Shown in pieces: positions 1 to 5,340 of a stretch of DNA of 5,532 bases. The stretch is from positions 1 through 5,532 of the forward strand of contig NZ_CAKPTN010000104.1 of assembly GCF_934190855.1 (NCBI RefSeq). Reading direction: 5' to 3'. Each line of letters starts with the position of its first letter. Positions within the stretch are counted from its first letter, which is position 1. The position numbers and the translations under genes are program-made. The notes below the pieces were generated by a model. It was not told the DNA's origin and did not search any database. It worked only from the letters and a program-made list of their open reading frames with translations. The DNA is from an uncultured Veillonella sp. Lineage in GTDB: Bacteria; Bacillota; Negativicutes; Veillonellales; Veillonellaceae.

Positions 1-468
1 GGATTCTGGCTCTACACCAATGACTACAGCATCCTCTAGAGGTTCCTCTTGAATAGCACGGATACGTAAAATATCTTGCATACCTACTTCATGTACAGAA
101 ATATGCTCAGTAAAATATTGCTCTAACTCTTTATGAGGGAACTCATAAACTGTTCCAGGCTGTTCTCCACCATTAATGGCATCTACCAGAAGGATCTTCT
201 TCATACCGCGCATATAAGTCAGTAATTCCATCCCCATAGTACCACCATCAATAACGGTAATGGCAGGCGTAAAAGTAAAAGACTCTTTTAAATCTTTAAC
301 CACATGTACACCAAGGCCTTCATCGGTAAGTAATATATTCCCCACTCCAAGTAGAACAATTTCATTATTTCCATCATCATAAAGGCTATTTAAATCAATA
401 CGCGGACCCTCAGAGTCCGCGTATTGTTCCAAGCCACTGATGAATTCAGTACTTGTATCAGTCATCAT
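1..468 (-). CDS. hyaD: HyaD/HybD-type hydrogenase maturation endopeptidase (partial, 3' end off window)
   Basis: This is a nickel-dependent peptidase that removes the C-terminal tail of the [NiFe]-hydrogenase large subunit after the metal centre is in place, here presumably of the HyaB encoded two genes upstream. The 156 visible residues contain GVGNILLTDEGLGV (41-54), DGGT (74-77), VDA (95-97), SVHEVG (124-129) and GVEPES (151-156), all typical of the family. By alignment with E. coli HybD the nickel-sensing ligands are E50, D96 and H126. The start is ATG at 468 (or the adjacent ATG at 465); it overlaps the end of hyaC by 11 (or 8) nt, so translation is probably coupled. The upstream Shine-Dalgarno match is weak. 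Compared with HybD there is an extra N-terminal stretch of about 34 acidic residues, and no in-frame ATG, GTG or TTG codon lies close before the GVGN motif. The C-terminal end is beyond base 1. The family is secure; assignment to HyaD over HybD rests on context. Confidence 0.93.
   Translation of the reverse strand, partial: MMTDTSTEFISGLEQYADSEGPRIDLNSLYDDGNNEIVLLGVGNILLTDEGLGVHVVKDLKESFTFTPAITVIDGGTMGMELLTYMRGMKKILLVDAINGGEQPGTVYEFPHKELEQYFTEHISVHEVGMQDILRIRAIQEEPLEDAVVIGVEPES
396..426 (-). repeat. 31-nt near-perfect palindrome inside the endopeptidase N-terminal extension
   Basis: Two 12-nt arms (CAATACGCGGAC and its exact complement GTCCGCGTATTG) flank a 7-nt centre that can itself pair, with one G-U pair in the transcript. 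The stem is GC-rich in an AT-rich region and covers codons 15-24 of the endopeptidase gene. No U-tract follows it, so it is not an ordinary intrinsic terminator. It could be a translational brake on the protease, an RNA-processing site, or an inserted palindromic repeat that added coding sequence. Its function is unknown; the structure itself is plainly visible. Confidence 0.8.
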
Positions 469-1267
469 TCTTTAATTCACTTTCTCTAGGATCGTCAGGG
501 TTGCTTGGACGATATGTAGTAAAGGATGGTTTCTCTATACGTTCGCCGCGACGACGTTTACCGTTAAGATCCTCAATATCGATTGGATCGTGAGCATAGT
601 ATTTCATACCAGAAACCATAGAGGATACCTCACCAGATTCCTCCATAACGTCTTCTCGGAACGCCATGTACACGTGCACAATAGTGAAGAATAAGAAGCA
701 CCAAGCAATGTAGTGATGAATCATATGAATATTATATTCCCCACCAAATAGGCCAACTAAAGGAGACAAAAGAGTGCCTAAGAAGCCATTTGGATCGATC
801 ATGGCGTACATGGTAGCACCTGTAACGATTTCAAAGAAGAACATAATATACACCATTAAATACGCCGTTCTTGCTAAAGAGTTACGAATCCAATGATGTT
901 CATGTTTTTGAGGGATCATTAAATAGTGTAATACCGCTTCTTTAAGACCATACCAATAACGTTTTTGGCGGAAATTAGGTAAAAGTCTATCACCACGATT
1001 AAAGAAACCTGCCGCAATACGGAAAATAAAGGAGAATGTTAAAATTGCCCCTGCACCGAAGTGAATTCGACGCATAGTTTCCATAGAGAACCAGCCATCA
1101 ATGGCAAAGGTTGGCTCTGGATTACCTGTTATAGCAGCAAAACCTGGGTCACCAATATATAGACCCGTCCAGAATAAAGCTGTTACGCTAAGTACCATAG
1201 TCCAGTGGAAGATGCGCAGCCATAAACTAAATACGACATACGCCTTTTTGTCAGTATGTATTAACAT
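458..1267 (-). CDS. hyaC: Ni/Fe-hydrogenase b-type cytochrome subunit HyaC
   Basis: This is the integral membrane di-heme cytochrome b that anchors the HyaAB dimer and passes electrons from H2 to the quinone pool. The 269-residue protein has four hydrophobic helices at about 17-38, 69-89, 133-157 and 184-203. Family signatures are RIFHW (H21), RRIHF (H69) and the block IHMIHHYIAW through VHVYMAFRED (H181, H184, H198). By alignment with E. coli HyaC the likely heme ligands are H21, H69, H184 and H198. The start is ATG at 1267, 14 nt after the hyaB stop, with a purine-rich GGGTGGTGG site before it. After the last helix there is a charged cytoplasmic tail of about 60 residues including KRRRGER, so the protein is longer than E. 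coli HyaC (about 235 residues). Its last codons overlap the start of the endopeptidase gene, which supports one operon. Confidence 0.96.
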   Translation of the reverse strand: MLIHTDKKAYVVFSLWLRIFHWTMVLSVTALFWTGLYIGDPGFAAITGNPEPTFAIDGWFSMETMRRIHFGAGAILTFSFIFRIAAGFFNRGDRLLPNFRQKRYWYGLKEAVLHYLMIPQKHEHHWIRNSLARTAYLMVYIMFFFEIVTGATMYAMIDPNGFLGTLLSPLVGLFGGEYNIHMIHHYIAWCFLFFTIVHVYMAFREDVMEESGEVSSMVSGMKYYAHDPIDIEDLNGKRRRGERIEKPSFTTYRPSNPDDPRESELKNDD

Positions 1268-1281
1268 AAGTCCACCACCCT

Positions 1282-3135
1282 TTATTTACACAATGCATCA
1301 GTATTGACGGAAACGATTTTTTCGCCTTTTTTATTGTATAAATGGGTTGCACACGCAAGACATGGGTCGAAGGAGTGAATAACCTTCAAAATCTCAAGTG
1401 GTTTATCTGCAATTTTTACTTTTGTATCAATCATGGAGTCTTCGTATGCACCATGTTCGTTGGCTGCAGTTTTAGGACATGCATTCCAAGTGGACGGTAC
1501 AATACATTGATAGTTAGCAGAGCGACCATCTTTGATGTGGATCCAGTGACCCAAACCACCACGAGGTGCATCTACAAGACCAACGCCTTTTGCGTCTTTT
1601 TCCCATGTATTTGGTTCAAACTTAGTCATATCTGCTACTGCAGTATCACCATTTTTGATGTTGGATACAAGTTTATTAAAGAAGTATTGGCTAATATTTG
1701 CCGCCACTTGTGCATCAAGACCACGACATGCTGTACGGCCTACCATAGTTGTCATCCATACATGTGCAGGTACGCCCAATACTTGGGATACTGTATCGAT
1801 TTGACGAACGATCATAGCTTCTGCCCAAGTAGGTTCTTTAATGATACCTTGTTTTACTTTTGTATAAACAACGATATATTTTGCTAATGGACCAACCTCT
1901 GCAGTTTTGCCTTTGAAAGTTGGGGATTTAATCCAAGAGTATTTTTTATCTTCGTCAAGATATTCCCATTTCTCTTTAGTACCAGATTTAGGGCCTGTGA
2001 ATTTAGGATCTGTAACACCATCAATAGGATGAAGTGTTTTCGTACCATCTGGATAGGTAAACCAAGAGTGATCAACCTCTTCACTAAGGTATTGAGGATC
2101 CATGAAGTCCTTACCTTCCAACGGAATAAATGTAGCTTTATCCACGCCTAATGCAAAGTTCTCTACTACACCATTAGAACGAACAATACATTTTTTATGG
2201 TAATCACCATTAGTAGTGCCTGTATAAGTATCATCAGGATAGTCACCGTATGACATAACGCGTTTCTTCGCAAGGCCACCGCCATCAATCATACCTTTTT
2301 CTACCAAGTCTTTAGTCAATGCAATGGATTGTTCTACTGCAGCTAGACGTTGTGTATTGATTGGCGCATTCATGTCATTCATAGAAATAGCACATGGCAT
2401 ACCACCAATGATGTAATGTGGATGAGGATTTTTACCACCAAATACAACGTGAGGAATTACAATATCACGTTGACGGTCAAGAATATTCAAGTAATGGGAC
2501 ACAGCCATCAAATGAACCTCAGGTGGTAATAAGTTATAATCTGGATGATCCCACCATTGAGCAGAGAAAATACCTAACTGACCAGATTCAACAATTTTCT
2601 TAACCTTTTGTTGTACTGCTGCAAAGTACGCAGTAGTTGCCTTAGGGAATTCTTTAGGATATGCAGAATCTTTAGAAGCTGTTTCCGCTGGCGCTAAGCC
2701 ACTTACATTATAAGTAGCTAATACATCATTTTGTAATTGTGCTGTTTTAGCTGGATCTGCACTAAGAGCTGCTACAGGGCTAACCCAGTCAAGAGCATGT
2801 AAGTGATAGAAATGCACGATATGGTCATGTACATCTAAAGAGCTATGCATAATGTTGCGGATATAGTTTGCATTCTTAGGAATCGTAATACCTAATGCAT
2901 CCTCTACAGCACGCAAAGATGCTAAAGCATGTGTTGTTGTACATACGCCACAAATACGTTGTACAAAGGCCCATAAATCACGAGGGTCACGATTTTTTGC
3001 AACGAGCTCAATACCACGCCAAGCAGTACCAGAAGACAATGCGTCCTCTACCTTACCACTGGCTTCATCAACTTTTATTTCCACCCGTAAATGACCTTCA
3101 ATACGGGAAATCGGATCTACTACTACGCGTTTCAT
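1282..3135 (-). CDS. hyaB: [NiFe]-hydrogenase large subunit HyaB
   Basis: This is the catalytic subunit that splits H2 at a Ni-Fe(CN)2CO centre; it acts outside the cytoplasmic membrane after export with HyaA. The 617 residues include RIEGHLR (11-17) at the N-terminus, the first nickel-binding motif RICGVC (C62, C65) and the second DPCLACATH (C592, C595, H598). PRGGLGHW carries R525, which matches the active-site 'canopy' arginine of E. coli Hyd-1; E13 matches its conserved glutamate. There is no signal peptide, as expected for a partner carried through Tat by the small subunit. The protein should be cleaved after H598, releasing a 19-residue tail, by the endopeptidase encoded downstream. ATG at 3135 overlaps the hyaA stop (TAATG) and is preceded by GGAGGAGGT five bases upstream. 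The length is slightly above E. coli HyaB (597), and all key ligands are present, so the enzyme should be active. Confidence 0.98.
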   Translation of the reverse strand: MKRVVVDPISRIEGHLRVEIKVDEASGKVEDALSSGTAWRGIELVAKNRDPRDLWAFVQRICGVCTTTHALASLRAVEDALGITIPKNANYIRNIMHSSLDVHDHIVHFYHLHALDWVSPVAALSADPAKTAQLQNDVLATYNVSGLAPAETASKDSAYPKEFPKATTAYFAAVQQKVKKIVESGQLGIFSAQWWDHPDYNLLPPEVHLMAVSHYLNILDRQRDIVIPHVVFGGKNPHPHYIIGGMPCAISMNDMNAPINTQRLAAVEQSIALTKDLVEKGMIDGGGLAKKRVMSYGDYPDDTYTGTTNGDYHKKCIVRSNGVVENFALGVDKATFIPLEGKDFMDPQYLSEEVDHSWFTYPDGTKTLHPIDGVTDPKFTGPKSGTKEKWEYLDEDKKYSWIKSPTFKGKTAEVGPLAKYIVVYTKVKQGIIKEPTWAEAMIVRQIDTVSQVLGVPAHVWMTTMVGRTACRGLDAQVAANISQYFFNKLVSNIKNGDTAVADMTKFEPNTWEKDAKGVGLVDAPRGGLGHWIHIKDGRSANYQCIVPSTWNACPKTAANEHGAYEDSMIDTKVKIADKPLEILKVIHSFDPCLACATHLYNKKGEKIVSVNTDALCK

Positions 3136-4274
3136 TAGTGACCTCCTCCATTATTATGCTTCGTTTCATCCCATAAACCTTGTTCTTTCAAGCGTTTTTC
3201 CTCTTGAATATCAAGATATTTATTGCGAATAAGGGTTGCAGCACCATGAGCTATAACCGCTGTAGTAGCGCCAACAGCAGCCACTGTACCGATTGTATCA
3301 GCAGTTGTAATGGTATTTGCTAATGGAATGTCAGGTAAGCGTTTATAGAATACGTCATTATCCCAGAAGCCCTTTTCAGAGCAACCAATACAGCCGTGAC
3401 CGGATTGAATTGGATAGGATAAACCGTTCCACCAACGCAAGTTACCACAAGAATTATATGTTTGAGGTCCACGACAACCTACTTTGTACAAGCACCAGCC
3501 AGATTTGGATGCATCATCGTCAAATTTCTCAACGAATAGACCAGAGTCAAAGAAGGCACGACGGTAGCATGTATCGTGAATACGATTGCCATAAAATTGT
3601 TTAGGACGACCTTGTGCATCAAGAGGTGGAATTTGACCGAATAATGCATAGTGCATTACTACACCAGTCATAACCTCTGGAATCGGAGGACAGCCAGGAA
3701 CTTTGATAATTGGCTTACCAGATACAACAGAAGATACGGATACTGTATTTGTTGGATTTGGTTTAGCTGCTTGGATACCGCCCCAAGAAGCACAGGAACC
3801 ATATTCGATGATCGCTGCAGCACCTTTAGCGGCTTCTAACAAGGATTGTTTAAATGTGCGACCACCTACAGTACAGTAAATACCATCTTCATCAAGTGGT
3901 ACGCCACCTTCAACAGCTAAGATGTATTTACCAGCTTTTTCTTTGATGATTTTTTCTAAATGTTCCTCTAATGGTGCACCAGACGCTGCCGCCAAAGTAT
4001 CATCATACTCTAAAGAAATCATGTTCAAAATAACATCAGATGTAAATGGAGAAGATGAACGGATAAAAGATTCACTACAACCAGTACATTCATGACCATG
4101 TAGCCAAATTACCGTAGGTAATTCAGTTGTTTCAGCAGCCTTAACAACGGTGTCTAACATCGTTGGTGGTAGGCCTAAAATAGCGGTGAGTGCTACACAG
4201 GATTTCATAAATGTGCGTCGACTCAAACGGCGCTCTTGGAAGAGTGTCCATAGACTGTTTACACGATTCTTCAC
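3135..4274 (-). CDS. hyaA: [NiFe]-hydrogenase small subunit HyaA (Tat-exported, GTG start)
   Basis: This is the electron-transfer subunit with three FeS clusters. From the GTG at 4274 it has 379 residues. A Tat signal, SRRTFMK (18-24), precedes a hydrophobic stretch to about residue 47. Proximal-cluster cysteines are C63 and C66 (HECTGCSES), C161 (GSCASWGG) and C195 (PGCPP). The distal cluster uses H233, C236, C261 and C267; the medial cluster uses C276, C295 and C298. A C-terminal membrane helix (about 325-349) is followed by a charged tail. The two extra cysteines of oxygen-tolerant enzymes are glycines here (G65, G166), which predicts an ordinary 4Fe-4S proximal cluster. The start choice rests on AGGAGG at 4289-4284, nine bases before GTG. 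A TTG at 4307 would extend the frame by 11 codons, but the Shine-Dalgarno site would then lie inside the gene. The stop overlaps the hyaB ATG by one base. Confidence 0.97.
   Translation of the reverse strand: MKNRVNSLWTLFQERRLSRRTFMKSCVALTAILGLPPTMLDTVVKAAETTELPTVIWLHGHECTGCSESFIRSSSPFTSDVILNMISLEYDDTLAAASGAPLEEHLEKIIKEKAGKYILAVEGGVPLDEDGIYCTVGGRTFKQSLLEAAKGAAAIIEYGSCASWGGIQAAKPNPTNTVSVSSVVSGKPIIKVPGCPPIPEVMTGVVMHYALFGQIPPLDAQGRPKQFYGNRIHDTCYRRAFFDSGLFVEKFDDDASKSGWCLYKVGCRGPQTYNSCGNLRWWNGLSYPIQSGHGCIGCSEKGFWDNDVFYKRLPDIPLANTITTADTIGTVAAVGATTAVIAHGAATLIRNKYLDIQEEKRLKEQGLWDETKHNNGGGH
3141..3149 (-). promoter_or_regulatory. hyaB Shine-Dalgarno site embedded in the end of hyaA
   Basis: GGAGGAGGT lies five bases before the hyaB ATG and is read in hyaA as Gly-Gly-Gly. 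The last hyaA residues GGGH are therefore probably a by-product of the ribosome binding site. With the TAATG overlap it suggests tightly coupled translation giving equal amounts of the two subunits. Confidence 0.85.
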
Positions 4275-4283
4275 GGAATATAG

Positions 4284-4289
4284 CCTCCT
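4284..4289 (-). promoter_or_regulatory. Shine-Dalgarno site that fixes the hyaA start
   Basis: A perfect AGGAGG (minus strand, within TAAGGAGGC) sits nine bases before GTG at 4274. No comparable site precedes the in-frame TTG at 4307. This makes GTG the probable initiation codon and gives a normal Tat n-region. Confidence 0.85.
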
Positions 4290-4340
4290 TACAACAACTT
4301 TGCGCAATATATGTATATTACTTAATAAACTACAACGACT

Positions 4341-4354
4341 ATGATAGCAATCAT
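4341..4354. promoter_or_regulatory. CRP/FNR-like palindrome upstream of hyaA (site 1)
   Basis: ATGAT-AGCA-ATCAT is a perfect 5-4-5 inverted repeat. Its core TGAT-N4-ATCA is the same as that of the FNR consensus TTGAT-N4-ATCAA. The centre is at 4347.5. An AT-rich run at 4306-4320 offers weak -10 sequences (TAATAT, TATACA, TATATT). A start near 4305-4308 would put this site at about -40 to -42, the class II activator position. The protein that binds is not known from this window. Confidence 0.5.
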
Positions 4355-4396
4355 TTTTATAAGCTTACTTTATCATCTGATAGAGCTCAACTAACA

Positions 4397-4408
4397 TGAT
4401 AACAATCA
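4397..4408. promoter_or_regulatory. CRP/FNR-like palindrome upstream of hyaA (site 2)
   Basis: TGAT-AACA-ATCA has the same core and spacing as site 1, and the 13-nt segments ATGATARCAATCA match at 12 of 13 bases. The centres are 55 bp apart. It lies just downstream of the TATAAT at 4429-4424, so it could block that promoter or act as a second, distal site for a promoter nearer hyaA. Confidence 0.42.
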
Positions 4409-4423
4409 CATTCTTACTACTTT

Positions 4424-4429
4424 ATTATA
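4424..4429 (-). promoter_or_regulatory. Extended -10 promoter element upstream of hyaA
   Basis: The minus strand reads TGCTATAAT, a perfect -10 with the TG extension, which can work with a poor -35. The best -35 at 17-bp spacing is TAGTTA (4452-4447), a weak match. Transcription would start near 4417, giving a leader of about 140 nt before hyaA. It lies directly beyond the thioredoxin terminator, which is a sensible place for a new promoter. The leader shows no recognised riboswitch; it holds the TGAT/ATCA palindromes and a further perfect palindrome, TATCATCTGATA, at 4371-4382. Confidence 0.5.
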
Positions 4430-4464
4430 GCACTTTATTAAACTAATAACTATAGAATTTAAGC

Positions 4465-4505
4465 AAAAAAGCTGTATATAAGAGGCAATTTCTCTTATAT
4501 ACAGC
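4465..4505 (-). terminator. Intrinsic terminator of the thioredoxin gene
   Basis: A perfect 14-bp stem (arms 4505-4492 and 4484-4471, starting GCTGTATATAAGAG) with a 7-nt loop is followed on the minus strand by six U residues (4470-4465). It ends transcription from the thioredoxin gene about 45 nt past the stop and separates it from the hydrogenase operon. There is no T-run on the plus-strand side, so it works in one direction. Confidence 0.93.
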
Positions 4506-4549
4506 TCTGTATGCTATGTTTTTGTAATTTTTAAACAGTTTTTAGACTG

Positions 4550-4879
4550 TTATATGATTTCCTTGATTATGGCTTCAAGGACATCAGATTTTTTATAACC
4601 TACAATGTAATCAAGCATTTTGCCATCACGGAAGAATACCATAGATGGAATACCATCGATATCTTCTTTTAACAAAATACCACGAAGGTTTTTATCTTCC
4701 GCATCAACGCTGAAGAATTCTACTTGTCCTTCGAAGCGTGCTGCCACTGCTTCTACCTCTGGACGCATAACAGTACAAGGTTCACACCAGCCAGCCCAAA
4801 AGTCAACAATAGCCAAGCCTTTAGAACCAAGTACTTTTTCATCAAATTCTTGTACACTAGTAATTGCTGTAATTGCCAT
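4550..4879 (-). CDS. Thioredoxin-family protein with CEPC active site
   Basis: This is a 109-residue single-domain cytoplasmic thioredoxin, the normal length for the family, with no signal peptide or membrane segment. It should carry out dithiol-disulfide exchange. The fold is clear: VDFWAGWCEPC (25-35) with the buried aspartate D26, redox cysteines C32 and C35, and the cis-proline loop DGIPS (P78), followed by FFRDGK and the late glycine G94. The oddity is the active site: classical thioredoxins have WCGPC, but here the glycine is a glutamate (WCEPC). A change between the cysteines usually alters redox potential and partner choice, so it may not be the cell's main thioredoxin. ATG at 4879 has AGGAGA five bases upstream. 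A TATAAT box lies at 4929-4924. The gene stands alone between rnpB and a strong terminator; nothing visible ties it to the hydrogenase. Confidence 0.95.
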   Translation of the reverse strand: MAITAITSVQEFDEKVLGSKGLAIVDFWAGWCEPCTVMRPEVEAVAARFEGQVEFFSVDAEDKNLRGILLKEDIDGIPSMVFFRDGKMLDYIVGYKKSDVLEAIIKEII

Positions 4880-4923
4880 GAAGTTCTCCTAACAAAGATC
4901 TACAATCTTATATACTACTATAA

Positions 4924-4951
4924 ATTATATCCTAAATATGGAAGCAAGCAA
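4924..4951 (-). promoter_or_regulatory. Candidate thioredoxin-gene promoter overlapping the rnpB 3' end
   Basis: The minus strand has TATAAT (4929-4924) and TTGCTT (4951-4946) with a 16-bp spacer. The -10 is perfect and the -35 matches only its first three bases. The -35 falls inside the 3' strand of the rnpB P1 helix. Transcription would start near 4917, leaving a leader of about 37 nt. Confidence 0.45.
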
Positions 4952-5293
4952 TCAATAAGCCGAGTTCTGTTCCGCTTGCGCGGTGACGATTATCTTTCTA
5001 GGCGTACAGTCGCCTGCACGCTCGAGCGACACAACCCGGAAGGTAGGCGGGACCACCCTTAACCCTTCCCTATTCGGTCTTGCTCCGGATGGGGTTTACC
5101 GAGCCAGCCTGTTACCAGACTGCTGGTGAGCTCTTACCTCACCTTTCCACCCTTACCACTGACGTGGCGGTTTCCTTTTCTATGGCACTTTCCCTAAGGT
5201 CACCCTCGCCAGACGTTATCTGGCATCCTGCCCTATGGAGCTCGGACTTTCCTCGAGCCCTAAGGACTCGCAACCGTCTTTCATACTTGCTTC
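4941..5293 (-). ncRNA. rnpB: RNase P RNA (rnpB)
   Basis: This is the catalytic RNA that trims the 5' leader of tRNA precursors. The minus strand carries the conserved blocks GAGGAAAGTCCGAGCTCC near the 5' end, GGTAAACCCC then CCGGAGCAAGACCGAATAGG in the middle, and ACAGAACTCGGCTTA near the 3' end. Two adjacent GUAA-capped hairpins (GGTGAG/GAGCTCACC, then AGTCTG/CAGGCT) resemble P13 and P14 of E. coli-like RNAs, so it looks A-type. The ends are set by a perfect P1 helix: GAAGCAAG (5293-5286) pairs with CTTGCTTC (4948-4941), giving about 353 nt. Mature ends could differ by a few bases. It is more GC-rich than its surroundings, as a structured RNA should be. Open frames that cross it on either strand are not genes. 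Confidence 0.97.
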
Positions 5294-5303
5294 AATTCAG
5301 TTT

Positions 5304-5309
5304 ATCATA
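5304..5309 (-). promoter_or_regulatory. Candidate rnpB -10 box
   Basis: TATGAT on the minus strand (one mismatch to TATAAT) would start transcription near 5297, only a few bases before the P1 helix of rnpB. No good -35 is seen at 17 bp (TTTCTT). The assignment rests mainly on position in the 47-nt gap between the Nif3-like gene and rnpB. Confidence 0.4.
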
Positions 5310-5320
5310 GCTAAGCTATT

Positions 5321-5340
5321 TGTTGCAAGAAAATGCAACA
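5321..5340. repeat. Inverted repeat in the rnpB upstream gap
   Basis: TGTTGCA and TGCAACA form a perfect 7-bp inverted repeat with a 6-nt centre. It starts directly after the stop of the Nif3-like gene. No T-run follows on either strand, so it is a poor terminator. It overlaps the expected -35 zone of rnpB and could be a weak terminator or a protein site. A second perfect palindrome, ATAGCTAAGCTAT, lies at 5307-5319. Confidence 0.5.

Noticed and set aside
1342..1887. 181-codon open frame on the plus strand
   Set aside because: It is antisense to hyaB, whose motifs and full length are certain. Its translation is cysteine-rich and unlike any known family, and it has no convincing ribosome site.
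4371..4382. Palindrome TATCATCTGATA as a third FNR-like site
   Set aside because: The half-sites are in the opposite order with a 2-nt centre, so it does not fit TGAT-N4-ATCA. Kept only as a remark in the leader description.
4275..4464. Possible riboswitch or small RNA in the hyaA leader
   Set aside because: The stretch is AT-rich with only short palindromes; no known aptamer core or intrinsic terminator is seen before hyaA.
4534..4551. Short inverted repeat AACAGT/ACTGTT at the thioredoxin stop codon
   Set aside because: The stem is only 6 bp and is followed by an A-rich, interrupted run; the perfect terminator at 4505-4465 explains transcription ending far better.
4724..5310. Plus-strand open frames across the thioredoxin and rnpB region
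   Set aside because: They run antisense to a clear thioredoxin and to RNase P RNA. Their reading comes from the conserved RNA sequence, not from a protein.
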